Of a DNA stretch of 16,513 nucleotides, positions 1-7,515 are shown piece after piece (position 1 is the first letter of the stretch; each line of letters starts with the position of its first letter). The DNA is taken from the NCBI GenBank assembly GCA_011176555.1, contig DUEF01000003.1, positions 1 through 16,513 on the forward strand, in the 5' to 3' direction. A program made the translations under genes and the position numbers. The notes under the pieces are model-generated. The model did not search any database. It was not told the origin of the DNA and saw nothing but the letters and a program-made list of their open reading frames with translations. Origin of the DNA: Caldilineae bacterium (GTDB taxonomy: Bacteria > Chloroflexota > Anaerolineae > J102).

Positions 1-12
1 AAGGAGACAGAC

Positions 13-1278
13 ATGACTGACGATTTACGCCAGCGACTGGCGATACCCCCGGCCCGACTCGATGCTATCAACGCCGTGTTGCTGAACCCGAACGAACGCG
101 TGATCAACGACTTCCTGGCCGTAGTCGCCAAATACGGCTCGCCGGAAGAAATCAACGCCAAAGCCGAAACCGCCCGCCAGATGCCAAACCTACTCAAACG
201 GGTCGCAGAAACCAACCCGGCCTATCTCGCCGACCTGGAATGGTTGCAGGAACAGCGCGACCGGGACGCGTTCATCAGCGTCGCCGATTATCGGCGCAAG
301 GTGCTGGGCGACAAGGCCGATGAGATGACTTTTGCCGACGATTTCGCCGTGACCCTCGAGATCAGCGCCGCCCAGTACTTCCCCTACCTGATGGATATCG
401 CCAGGAAAGCCATCGCCGAAGAGATGCTGATGCCAGGACGTTACATCCGGGTGCGGCAGATGAAAGAGCAGGAAGCGGATGGCGATCTGGCTGCGTTCGC
501 TGCGGCCATGCAGATCGTCGGGGCCAGCTACGTCGAAACGCTGGACACCAAGGGTACGGACGGCTCCAACGTGCATTTGGGCGGGCCGGAGACCATCACT
601 GGCTATTTCGGCGGCGTGGGCCAACCCAACACGCACGCCCTGCAATGGGTCGATGAATTCCTGTACTACTACACCAATTACGGCGTCTACCAGGTGCTCA
701 ACATCAACCCGGGCACCGTATTGCTCGGCTATTTTCTCCATCGTCTGGGCGTAGACATTGAATTCAAGATCTCGGTGTACATGGGCAACGACAATCCCTA
801 CGCCGCCCTGTGGACGCTGCTCGGAGCAAAGCTCTTTGCCCGGGATGACGGATCCACACCGCTGATCGGCTTCAACTGGAGCAACTCGATCAACAACGAG
901 ACCATGGAGATCACGGCGCAGTTCCGCAAGGAACTCGGTTTCGAGGACATCGTGCGCTTCGAGCACCACATCGTCGAGACCTACAAGAGCATCGTGCGCC
1001 AGCCCTACAACCGCCGGGACGAGCTACTGGAAATCGCCGATCACGTGGCCAACATTTCAGCCAAGCACGAAGGCGCTGATCCCGAAATCGACCAAACCCG
1101 CGACCACCCCTCCGACATCCTCGACTATTTCCGGGATAAGGATGAAGTGATCGCCAGCGGCGACTGGGACGCCCTCACCCTCAACTTCATGGACAAGTTC
1201 GACGCCCTGAACAAAACCGCCTGGGCGCTGACCGAGCAGGGGCTGTCGTTCGTGGCCGCGAAGAACTTGCATCGCTGA
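13..1278 (+). CDS. Conserved-looking protein of unknown function, 421 aa
   Basis: A complete ORF whose ATG lies 6 nt after a strong ribosome binding site (AAGGAG, positions 1-6), so the start is secure. I do not recognise the family. The protein is soluble and acidic, with no signal peptide and no membrane segment. The most conserved-looking stretches are a glycine-rich segment at residues 187-201 (NVHLGGPETITGYFGG), an aromatic segment at 217-231 (EFLYYYTNYGVYQVLN) and INPG at 231-234. A charged helical C-terminal part follows from about residue 300, including FEHHIVETYKSIVRQP. The well-organised central region suggests an enzyme fold, but no catalytic motif can be named. The SD begins at the first base of the window, so an upstream operon partner may exist outside it. 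The gene converges with the acyltransferase that ends at 1529. Confidence 0.85.
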   Translation: MTDDLRQRLAIPPARLDAINAVLLNPNERVINDFLAVVAKYGSPEEINAKAETARQMPNLLKRVAETNPAYLADLEWLQEQRDRDAFISVADYRRKVLGDKADEMTFADDFAVTLEISAAQYFPYLMDIARKAIAEEMLMPGRYIRVRQMKEQEADGDLAAFAAAMQIVGASYVETLDTKGTDGSNVHLGGPETITGYFGGVGQPNTHALQWVDEFLYYYTNYGVYQVLNINPGTVLLGYFLHRLGVDIEFKISVYMGNDNPYAALWTLLGAKLFARDDGSTPLIGFNWSNSINNETMEITAQFRKELGFEDIVRFEHHIVETYKSIVRQPYNRRDELLEIADHVANISAKHEGADPEIDQTRDHPSDILDYFRDKDEVIASGDWDALTLNFMDKFDALNKTAWALTEQGLSFVAAKNLHR

Positions 1279-1296
1279 ACTTAGATCGCCAGCATA

Positions 1297-1335
1297 GCTA
1301 ACGGCTGACGGAGAATGTCTGCGTCAGCCGTTGGT
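1297..1335. terminator. Hairpin between convergent genes (possible terminator without U-tract)
   Basis: A perfect 11-bp inverted repeat, AACGGCTGACG (1300-1310) with CGTCAGCCGTT (1322-1332), encloses an 11-nt loop; wobble pairs extend it to 1297-1335. It starts 19 bp after the stop codon of the 421-aa gene. No T-tract follows on either strand, so it is a 3'-end stabilising or Rho-type hairpin rather than a classical intrinsic terminator. Confidence 0.55.
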
Positions 1336-1402
1336 GGCTGGGAAAAGCGGGCGGGGACAGTGTTGGTGATAACAATGGATGTAGCGTTTGGCCCTTGCGC
1401 AG

Positions 1403-1430
1403 GCGCGCGCATGATGTGCATGAATGCGCG
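1403..1430. repeat. CGCGCAT hairpin in convergent intergenic region
   Basis: CGCGCAT (1406-1412) pairs with ATGCGCG (1424-1430) across an 11-nt loop. The left side GCGCGCGCATGATG (1403-1416) matches 13 of 14 bases of the left half of the palindrome at 9678-9702, which also lies between two convergent genes. The surrounding 1279-1528 interval has no convincing ORF. Confidence 0.4.
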
Positions 1431-1434
1431 AGAC

Positions 1435-1525
1435 CCGAAGGGTTTTCTCCGCCGATCACAATCGTGAAGTTTCAGGGGTTTCGCTGGCAAAATGGAGTGC
1501 TTCCGTTATGCCGGAAACCCTTCGG
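1435..1525. repeat. 11-bp inverted repeat flanking the 3' end of the acyltransferase gene
   Basis: CCGAAGGGTTT (1435-1445) is the exact reverse complement of AAACCCTTCGG (1515-1525), with 69 nt between. It sits immediately downstream of the minus-strand stop at 1529. It may form a 3'-end structure for that transcript; chance cannot be excluded. Confidence 0.35.
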
Positions 1526-1528
1526 ATC

Positions 1529-3097
1529 TTATCCCCGCGCCATGTCCTCACTGTCGGCGACAATCCGGGCGTGGACATGACAATAGGCCGAGCCAGCCAG
1601 CGCCCTGTTCTTGCACTGCGTGCCCGCCTTCGTGAGCGCCTTGCAGCGTCCTCGCTCCGTTTCCTCCATCACCGGCACCGGCCCTTTGTAGGTCTGCTCC
1701 TCGATCTCCTCCACCAACGCCTTCATCTCCTCGAAGTCTTCGTGGAAATGGGCGACGATGGTTTCCGGATCGGGCACAAGCCCTTGGTCGGTGATCACGC
1801 CCACGATGACCTCGCCAGCGTAGCTAATAATGCTGACGCCCAGCCCCATCCGGCCTGATTGCGGCACCCAAAACATCAATTTCTCGATCTTTTTGCCGGC
1901 AAAATACAATTTTTCACGCGGGCCGGGGACATTGGTCAACACCAGAGAAGTCTTGGCGGCATAGAAATCAACGCCGAACTTCTCGATCTCGGCCGGCGCT
2001 ACTCCCATCGCTTGCAGGACAACATAGACAACCACTGGCTCCGTTGAATCTTTCAACTCGTCCATGCGGGATTTGACCACCAAGAAACGCTCCAACGGAT
2101 CCTCGATACCGATGGGCAACGCCATCAAAACCAAGGCGAACTGGTTCCCCAGTTTCTTCAGCGCTTCTTCCGGAGAGCGTAAATTGACCGGAACCATCGC
2201 CCGGATATCGAGTCCATCCGGAGATTCGCCACGGCCAATCATGTAACGCCTCAGTGCGCCACTGATGGCGGCCATGAGCGTATCGTTGAGGGTGCCGCCC
2301 ATCGCCTGCCCGACCCTCTTCACCTCGGCCAGCGGCACTGGCTCCGACCAGGCGGCGACCTTCGTCACGCCCAGCTTGCCCTTGTACACGGTCTTGGGAT
2401 CGGATGGCAACAGTGTCAAACGGCCCAGGCGGGTGGCGAAATTAGCTGAGAAGCTCGCTGCACCTTTGGCCTTCCCGGCAGTCTCGATTGGGTGCAAAAA
2501 TAATTTCGCGCCATCGGCAACCGTTCCCGCCACCTTGCCTGTCGTTTTCGCCGCGCCGATCACAGGCCGAAACAACGATCCCAATCCTCCCCCCTTCCTG
2601 GCTGCCGGTTCGGGCCAGGGCGCGTCTGCATCGGCGTCACACATCGAAAGCAAGACCTGCATGAGGGCGATGCCATCGGCGATGCTGTGGTGCAAACGAC
2701 AAAACAGCAGATCGCCTCCTCCGACATAACCCTCGATAACATGGAATTGCCAGAGCGGTTTGCTAAAATCAAGCGGGGTAGAGGCCAGATCGCTGATCAG
2801 TTCGCGCAACGCCGTATCATCGCCAGGTGCGGGTAGGGCGATGCGATGCAGGTGGGCGTCAATATCGAAGGTGGGATCAATCTCCCAGTAGGGTTGCCGC
2901 AAGGGCAGACGCGACTCGGCCACCCGCTGCTTGAAGCGTACAAAACGCTCCACCAGGCGATGCTGTAGCGTCAACTGGACGCGCTCAAAATCAACCGCGC
3001 CATCGAATTGGAAGAAGCCATTAATCATCATCAGATTCGTCGGTTCTTCCATGTGCAGCCAGGCGGCATCAATATTGGAAAGACTCTCTCGGGACAT
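1529..3097 (-). CDS. WS/DGAT-family acyltransferase with a C-terminal Cys3-His tail
   Basis: Members of the wax ester synthase/diacylglycerol acyltransferase family transfer acyl groups from acyl-CoA to long-chain alcohols or diacylglycerol at the membrane surface. The N-terminal half carries the catalytic HHxxxDG motif as HHSIADG (residues 136-142). The conserved ND motif follows as NDTLMAA (271-277), then the C-terminal family motif NVPGP (389-393) and a GLGVSIISYAG segment. The usual domain ends near residue 465. A 40-residue tail then holds C485, C495, C506 and H509 in a CKALTKAGTQC...YCHVH arrangement, like small putative zinc-binding domains. The start follows AGAGG 5 nt upstream. The gene is last in the minus-strand isoprenoid/glycosyltransferase cluster but 125 bp from its neighbour and preceded by its own promoter. 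The substrate cannot be told from sequence; storage lipid or an unusual ester is possible. Confidence 0.9.
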   Translation of the reverse strand: MSRESLSNIDAAWLHMEEPTNLMMINGFFQFDGAVDFERVQLTLQHRLVERFVRFKQRVAESRLPLRQPYWEIDPTFDIDAHLHRIALPAPGDDTALRELISDLASTPLDFSKPLWQFHVIEGYVGGGDLLFCRLHHSIADGIALMQVLLSMCDADADAPWPEPAARKGGGLGSLFRPVIGAAKTTGKVAGTVADGAKLFLHPIETAGKAKGAASFSANFATRLGRLTLLPSDPKTVYKGKLGVTKVAAWSEPVPLAEVKRVGQAMGGTLNDTLMAAISGALRRYMIGRGESPDGLDIRAMVPVNLRSPEEALKKLGNQFALVLMALPIGIEDPLERFLVVKSRMDELKDSTEPVVVYVVLQAMGVAPAEIEKFGVDFYAAKTSLVLTNVPGPREKLYFAGKKIEKLMFWVPQSGRMGLGVSIISYAGEVIVGVITDQGLVPDPETIVAHFHEDFEEMKALVEEIEEQTYKGPVPVMEETERGRCKALTKAGTQCKNRALAGSAYCHVHARIVADSEDMARG

Positions 3098-3149
3098 GAT
3101 AACCTCTAAATCAACGTGAGCGCAGGGACCAGCAACAAGGTTTACTTAG

Positions 3150-3178
3150 AGTGTAGCACAAAGCCCGCGAGCCGTAAA
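3150..3178 (-). promoter_or_regulatory. Predicted sigma-70-type promoter of the WS/DGAT gene
   Basis: Read on the minus strand, TTTACG (3178-3173) is separated by 17 bp from TACACT (3155-3150), which is preceded by TGC as an extended -10. The predicted leader is about 46 nt. It lies in the 125-bp gap between the glycosyltransferase and the acyltransferase, so the latter can be expressed independently of the upstream cluster. Confidence 0.5.
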
Positions 3179-3222
3179 CCGTCACAGCAACGGCGATGAC
3201 ACTGTAAAATCTGGATGCTGTC

Positions 3223-4344
3223 TCAGCCCTTGTTACTGGTCGCCAAGGCCAACACGCGCAACGTCGCCCGCGCTGTTTTCTCCCACGAAAAGCGCTGCGC
3301 ATTCATCCGACCCCTTTTTATCAGCTCCGACCGCAATTCTGGCTCCGTCAGCACGCGATCAATGGCGTCCGCCATGCCGACGACATCGAATGGGTCGAAA
3401 TAGCACGCGCCTTCGCCGGCCACTTCGGGCAGGGAGGAAGTGTGCGCACAGACCAAAGGAACACCGCAAACCTGCGCCTCCAAAGCGGGGAATCCAAATC
3501 CCTCGTTGAGCGAAGGCAAAGCGTAACAGGCCGCACCGGTGTACAGCGCGGGAATGTCGTGCACCCTGACATAGCCCGGGAAGCGCACCTGGTCGGCCAG
3601 GCCCATTGCCTGCACCTTGCGTCGTAAGGCGTCTCCCCCGAGAGCGATGCCGCCCGCCAGCACCAGGTGTAATTTGCGCGCCGGCAGGCGCTGACGCAGC
3701 AAGGCGAAGGCTTCCACCAGGCGCTCCAAGTTTTTGCGGGGATGGATGGTGCCGATGTGGAGGATGTAGTCAATTCCCGGGGGGATGCCGTAGCTGGCGC
3801 GCACGTGAGCGATGCGCGCAGGGTCGGATTCAGGTTTGAGGGCGGGATCAGGCGCGAGGTGGACGACATGAATGCGGTCGGGATCAGCGCCGTAGAACGC
3901 AATCAGATCGGCCTTGGTGGCGTGCGAGTCGGCGATGACCTGCTTGCTCACCCGAACGTGGCGCCTGGTGCTCCACCGCAGGTACTGTCTCTGCCGCCAG
4001 GGGTGCGCCTGCGGGAAATGTTCATACCCCAGGTCGTGCACCGTCACTACCGTGTTGTCGGGCCCGATCACCGGCAACACATGGGCGGGAACAAACAGAA
4101 CGTCGGGGGGATGTGCGCGAGTGTGCGGGCCCAGTTTGGTGTGGGTCCACAGATGTCGACCGGGCAGCACGACGATCTCGGCTCCGGGCCGGAACAGCTT
4201 CGGCGGCGGGGGCGTGGGAACGTATAGCCGGAAACGGTCGCCGCTATTCAGATCGAGTAAGGCGTTGATCAGTTCCAGGCTGTACCGTTCAGTGCCGGTG
4301 CGGTGGGCGCGCAAGGCGCGGGATGCGTCAATGCCGATGAGCAT
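3223..4344 (-). CDS. Glycosyltransferase family 4 (GT-B fold)
   Basis: A 373-aa retaining-type glycosyltransferase that would move a sugar from an activated donor to a lipid or glycan acceptor in the cytoplasm. The N-terminal Rossmann-like domain opens with MLIGIDASRAL and contains TVHDLGYEHFP (101-111). The C-terminal GT1 domain begins with ILHIGTIHPRKNLERLVEAF (194-213). It contains the E-x7-E donor-binding motif as EGFGFPALE (E281 and E289) and ends with the usual helical segment (AQRFSW). AGGAG lies 12 nt before the ATG, a somewhat long spacing, but MLIGIDAS is a typical family start. The gene begins 35 bp after the polyprenyl synthetase and probably shares its transcript. Donor and acceptor cannot be assigned; mannosyltransferase-like is the closest impression. 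Confidence 0.9.
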   Translation of the reverse strand: MLIGIDASRALRAHRTGTERYSLELINALLDLNSGDRFRLYVPTPPPPKLFRPGAEIVVLPGRHLWTHTKLGPHTRAHPPDVLFVPAHVLPVIGPDNTVVTVHDLGYEHFPQAHPWRQRQYLRWSTRRHVRVSKQVIADSHATKADLIAFYGADPDRIHVVHLAPDPALKPESDPARIAHVRASYGIPPGIDYILHIGTIHPRKNLERLVEAFALLRQRLPARKLHLVLAGGIALGGDALRRKVQAMGLADQVRFPGYVRVHDIPALYTGAACYALPSLNEGFGFPALEAQVCGVPLVCAHTSSLPEVAGEGACYFDPFDVVGMADAIDRVLTEPELRSELIKRGRMNAQRFSWEKTARATLRVLALATSNKG

Positions 4345-4379
4345 GGGGCGGAGTTTCTCCTGTCCGTGTCAATAAAACT

Positions 4380-5417
4380 TCAGGCGCGGCGACCCACCAG
4401 CTTGCCGGCTAACTCGACCAGCAAGGCCATGCCCTCTGGCTCACCATCAGTCTGAGCCAGCGCGGCCAGGGCGGCCTGCGCGTGGCCGCGGGCCACCATC
4501 TCGGCATGTTCCCGCGCTCCCAGACGATCCAACAGTTCCAAAATCATCGAGAGATCGACGGGCGTTAGCTCGCGGTCGGCAGTGTAGTAGGCGTAAAGCG
4601 CCTGGGCATAGGGGCCGGCCTGTTCCAGGGCGTAGAGCACGGGCAGGGTCTTTTTGCGGGTGAGAATGTCGCTCGCCGCCGACTTGCCGGTTTGCGCCTC
4701 ATCCCCCCAGATGCCGAGGATGTCATCCTGCACCTGAAAGCTGAGTCCGAGTTCATGGCCAAAGCGCCAATAATGTCCGGCGATGGCGTCATCGGCCCCG
4801 GCCGCAATCGCGCCCAACTGTGCGGAAGCGGCCAACAGCGCCGCGGTCTTGCCCGCAATCATGGTCTGATACTCAGGCAATGTCACATCTGTACGGGTTT
4901 CAAAGCCGATATCGAGATATTGACCTTCGGTCAAGTGCAGGCAGGTCAAATCGAACAGGCGCTGGGCGTCGAGGATACGCTCTGGCGCAACGCCTGTCTC
5001 GCGTAGGCCCAATAACGCCAGCCGGGCCAGGGCGAACATGGTATCGCCCGCGTTGATGGCCTGCGCCTCGCCCACCCAGTGCCAGAGGGTCGTGCGATGG
5101 CGGCGGGTGGGGCTGCGATCTTCGATGTCGTCATGGATCAGCGAAAAGTTGTGCAAAAGCTCCACTGCGGCCGCGGCGGGGATGGCGTTTTGGGAATCGC
5201 CGCCCGCAGCCTGACAAGCCATGAGCACGACCAGAGGGCGCACGCGCTTGCCCGCTGGCGCTGAGTCGGGGCGACCTTGTTGGTCTTCCCAGCCAAGATG
5301 GTAGCGCAACATGCCGTACAGGCCGCGCAGTTCCTGGCGTTCGCTGCTCACCGTCCAGCGCATGTATGCTTCGATTTCAGGCAGCCATCGCTGGCCAAAA
5401 GATGAAAGGTTGATCAT
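4380..5417 (-). CDS. Trans-type polyprenyl synthetase (short-chain, GGPP/FPP-like)
   Basis: A 345-aa isoprenyl diphosphate synthase that condenses IPP with an allylic diphosphate. The first aspartate-rich motif is DDIED (96-100) followed by the RRHRTTLWH segment. The second is DDILGIWGD (231-239), where the third aspartate of a strict DDxxD is glycine, then TGKSAASDILTRKKTLP. GKRVRP (57-62) is the IPP-binding region. F91 lies five residues before the first aspartate and no residues are inserted in the motif, which for this family points to a short product (C15-C20); that is inference. Its SD-like AAGGA overlaps the stop codon of the upstream IDI gene (gap 14 bp), suggesting translational coupling. 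IDI supplying DMAPP directly to this enzyme is a coherent pathway pair. Confidence 0.93.
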   Translation of the reverse strand: MINLSSFGQRWLPEIEAYMRWTVSSERQELRGLYGMLRYHLGWEDQQGRPDSAPAGKRVRPLVVLMACQAAGGDSQNAIPAAAAVELLHNFSLIHDDIEDRSPTRRHRTTLWHWVGEAQAINAGDTMFALARLALLGLRETGVAPERILDAQRLFDLTCLHLTEGQYLDIGFETRTDVTLPEYQTMIAGKTAALLAASAQLGAIAAGADDAIAGHYWRFGHELGLSFQVQDDILGIWGDEAQTGKSAASDILTRKKTLPVLYALEQAGPYAQALYAYYTADRELTPVDLSMILELLDRLGAREHAEMVARGHAQAALAALAQTDGEPEGMALLVELAGKLVGRRA

Positions 5418-5431
5418 GAATTTCGAGTCCT

Positions 5432-6550
5432 TTATTCTTGGTTTCGCTCTATCGCATCCGGAGATGCAAACTCCGCAGATCCGACTTCCGACCCCCGATC
5501 TCCGACTTCCGACCTCTGTCTTCCGGGCCCTACCAACCGTCCTGGCTCTCGCAGCGCCTGTACTGTGCCGGCCCCCACTGCAAACATGGCCACCGTAAGC
5601 TCATGAACGATGGCGTCGATCTCGGATGCGACCGCCTCGGCGCTCTCGGTAGCCGGACGCAGAAACGGGCCGGCCATGCCACAAAGGTCGGCTCCCAGAG
5701 CCAGGCATTTGGCGATGTCGATGCCGGTGCGCAGGCCGCCACTGGCGAACAGCGTCATCTCGGGAACGGCCTCATGCACCAGCCTCAACGATTCGGCTGT
5801 GGGAATGCCCCAGTCCGCAAATACACGGGCGAGCCGCTGTAGCCTGGCCAACGGGGCGCGATGGTATTCCACTTCTGACCACGAGGTGCCGCCAGCGCCG
5901 GCGACATCGATGGCGGCGACGCCGACGTCGGCCAGCAAACGCGCCGTCTGCACCGAAATGCCCCATCCCACTTCCTTGGCGATGACAGGAACCGAAAGCG
6001 CTGTGCAAACCGCTTCGATCTTCCGGGCCAAACCGGCCCAGTGCACATCACCACCGGCTTGCACCGCTTCCTGCAAAGGATTCAGGTGTAGAATCAGGGC
6101 GTCTGCTTCCACCATCTCCACCACGCGCTGGCAATGCTCGACTGTGTAGCCTTTGTTGAGTTGCACAGCACCGAGGTTGGCAAAGAGAAGGATGGTCGGA
6201 GCCACGCGCCGCACCTGGAATGTGGCGGCCTGTTCACTTTCTTCCAACCCGGCCCGCTGTGAGCCCAACCCCATCGCTATCCCCGCCGCTTCAGCCGCCT
6301 CGGCCAGGTGTAAATTGATGCGTCCCGCCTCCGCAGTGCCGCCCGTCATTGACGAGATCAGAATCGGCGACTGCAAACGCTTCCCGAACAACGTCAAAGA
6401 GATGTCAATTTTATCAAGGTCCAATTCTGGCAGCGCTTGGTGCATGAATCGATAATGCTCCAAGCCTGTCGTCAGATTGGGAAAATCTACATCCTGGTCG
6501 AGGTTGATGCGGATGTGGTCGGCTTTGCGGTGGGCGTGGTGTCCAGACAT
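5432..6550 (-). CDS. fni: Type 2 isopentenyl-diphosphate delta-isomerase (FMN-dependent)
   Basis: A 372-aa enzyme interconverting IPP and DMAPP with reduced FMN and Mg2+. Family signatures appear in order: RKADHIRINL near the N-terminus, ISSMTGG (FMN/phosphate site), GLGSQRAGLE, FANLGAVQ, LHLNPLQEAVQ with the catalytic glutamine and metal-binding glutamate, VIAKEVGWGIS, DVAGAGGTSW and ASGGLRTGIDIAKCLALGAD. The open frame extends to an ATG at 6727. I chose the ATG at 6550 because the family starts near MSGHHAHRKADH and a TTGACA/TACACT promoter lies at 6590-6619, which would be inside the longer version. No strong SD precedes 6550. The last 30 or so residues are atypical: they are encoded by a CTTCCGA-type heptamer array (5471-5526) that yields a RSEVGDR-GSEVGSA repeat. 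Confidence 0.95.
   Translation of the reverse strand: MSGHHAHRKADHIRINLDQDVDFPNLTTGLEHYRFMHQALPELDLDKIDISLTLFGKRLQSPILISSMTGGTAEAGRINLHLAEAAEAAGIAMGLGSQRAGLEESEQAATFQVRRVAPTILLFANLGAVQLNKGYTVEHCQRVVEMVEADALILHLNPLQEAVQAGGDVHWAGLARKIEAVCTALSVPVIAKEVGWGISVQTARLLADVGVAAIDVAGAGGTSWSEVEYHRAPLARLQRLARVFADWGIPTAESLRLVHEAVPEMTLFASGGLRTGIDIAKCLALGADLCGMAGPFLRPATESAEAVASEIDAIVHELTVAMFAVGAGTVQALREPGRLVGPGRQRSEVGDRGSEVGSAEFASPDAIERNQE
5471..5526. repeat. Heptanucleotide tandem array, family CTTCCGA (8 units)
   Basis: Eight contiguous 7-nt units with consensus CTTCCGA. Two are exact (5485-5491 and 5506-5512) and the others differ at one to four positions (for example TCTCCGA, CCCCCGA, CTTCCGG). The array lies inside the 3' end of the IDI gene and encodes its hydrophilic tail on the minus strand. 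Confidence 0.8.
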
Positions 6551-6589
6551 GATCGAAGCGCGAGTGTGATGGGATGCTCGGCTCCGTTG

Positions 6590-6619
6590 AGTGTAGCGGG
6601 CGCCGTCTACGCCTGTCAA
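6590..6619 (-). promoter_or_regulatory. Predicted sigma-70-type promoter of the IDI operon
   Basis: On the minus strand a consensus TTGACA (6619-6614) is followed after 18 bp by TACACT (6595-6590). The transcript would start near 6583 and reach the ATG at 6550 with a leader of about 33 nt. This is the best promoter in the window and supports the shorter IDI start. Confidence 0.65.
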
Positions 6620-6774
6620 ATAACGACGGCGTGGAGAAATCGAAGCGAAATAGCTGGCACAAATCAACCCCAGGTAAGAACAGTTTGAGAAAGAGCGGAC
6701 AAAAAGGGTGCAACGCCACATTGGCAAACTGGGGACCGAATCAGAATGATCAATAGGCGATACTGGTGATGTTT

Positions 6775-6993
6775 TTATGGTTCTTTCCCTTCGGATGGAA
6801 GGATTTCCTGGCCCAACGCGCGCTCCTGTCCCAAGTCGGAGAGGAATGCGAGTTGCCGAAGTAGTGTCAGCAGCTCGCGTTCGTCCTTGAAAGAGAACGG
6901 CTCCGGCTCGTCCAGGGTTTGCAGTGTGCCCCGCAAGGATGAAATGTGCTCGTTGCGAAGCAAACGCAGGATGACGGTGGTGACAGTGGGCAT
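6775..6993 (-). CDS. Small hypothetical protein, 72 aa
   Basis: A short ORF with a protein-like pattern: a beta-type N-terminus (MPTVTTVILRLL), a central SLRGTLQTLDEPEPFSF segment, and an amphipathic helix (DERELLTLLRQLAFLSDL). No family is recognised. It has no strong SD. Its ATG follows by 2 bp the stop codon of a frameshifted relic on the same strand (6996-7200), so the two look like the remains of a two-gene unit. It lies 155 bp upstream of the IDI promoter and is probably not part of that operon. Confidence 0.5.
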   Translation of the reverse strand: MPTVTTVILRLLRNEHISSLRGTLQTLDEPEPFSFKDERELLTLLRQLAFLSDLGQERALGQEILPSEGKEP

Positions 6994-6995
6994 GT

Positions 6996-7200
6996 TCAGT
7001 CGTCCATCAGGATGGGAAGGTAGATGATTGCCAGATCGTGGGCTTCAGTCCGGGCCTGCAGGGGGTAAATGCCAATTCTGATCCGCACTTTGGTGCGATC
7101 CTGGATGCCTACACTACTGCCGAAGAATGTGAGGTCAGAAGCGATGAGTTTGTGGGTCGGAAGGGTTAAATCGACGGCTACGCCATTCCATATCGAGCAT
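6996..7200 (-). pseudogene. Frameshifted small gene of unknown family
   Basis: On the minus strand, one frame reads MLDMEW from an ATG at 7200 and stops 21 codons later. A second frame without an ATG continues from NGVAVDLTLPTHKL through ASDLTFFGSSVGIQDRTKV to YLPILMDD and a TGA at 6996. The two halves join naturally if one indel is assumed near 7185. The second half has alternating hydrophobic residues and reads like real protein. It ends 2 bp before the 72-aa ORF. A sequencing error instead of a genuine frameshift cannot be excluded. Confidence 0.4.
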
Positions 7201-7339
7201 CTGATTGCCCGTCAGAACGACCAGGTCCAGGGGTCTGCGCAGTCTGGGATAAAAACAGTGTATGTTGGTAGTTACTACGACAGAAAGAAAAAACGATTCG
7301 TGTTTTTATCTTCGGGGTAACGTGGGGTTGTATTGTCCT

Positions 7340-7410
7340 ATTCTCTCACACCTCCCTGACAAACGGCTGACGCGCGTTCCTGTCAGTCATCTGTCAGTGA
7401 GGTAGAGAAT
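7340..7410. promoter_or_regulatory. Dyad-symmetric array of four CTGAC pentamers (operator or long hairpin)
   Basis: CTGAC occurs at 7356-7360 and 7367-7371, and its complement GTCAG at 7382-7386 and 7393-7397. Both direct pairs are spaced exactly 11 bp, and both inverted pairs share the centre 7376.5. The outer flanks also pair (ATTCTCT at 7340-7346 with AGAGAAT at 7404-7410, plus CCTC with GAGG). It lies 106 bp before the LRR start. The one-turn spacing suits cooperative binding of a dimeric regulator; an RNA hairpin of about 22 bp is the alternative. Apart from this array and the relic at 6996-7200, the 6994-7515 interval shows nothing I can support. Confidence 0.5.
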
Positions 7411-7515
7411 AATGGAAAAAAGCGAACGCCTGCTTTCCCGAGCCGTTCGCATCATCCACCCCTCGGCCGATTCGACGCTTCGGCGTGAGCGCCACTTTCA
7501 CTCCAGGAGGTCACC

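Noticed and set aside
190..969. 259-codon open frame on the minus strand
   Set aside because: It lies wholly inside the strongly supported 421-aa gene and its translation has no coherent domain pattern.
1300..1310. AACGGCTGACG shared with 7362-7372
   Set aside because: An 11-mer repeat in 16.5 kb is expected by chance many times, and the two contexts differ.
6551..6727. 59-residue N-terminal extension of the IDI open frame
   Set aside because: It lacks family similarity, precedes the typical IDI-2 start and contains the predicted promoter.
7069..7320. 83-codon ORF on the plus strand
   Set aside because: It overlaps the minus-strand relic, lacks an SD, and its translation is less protein-like than the opposite strand.
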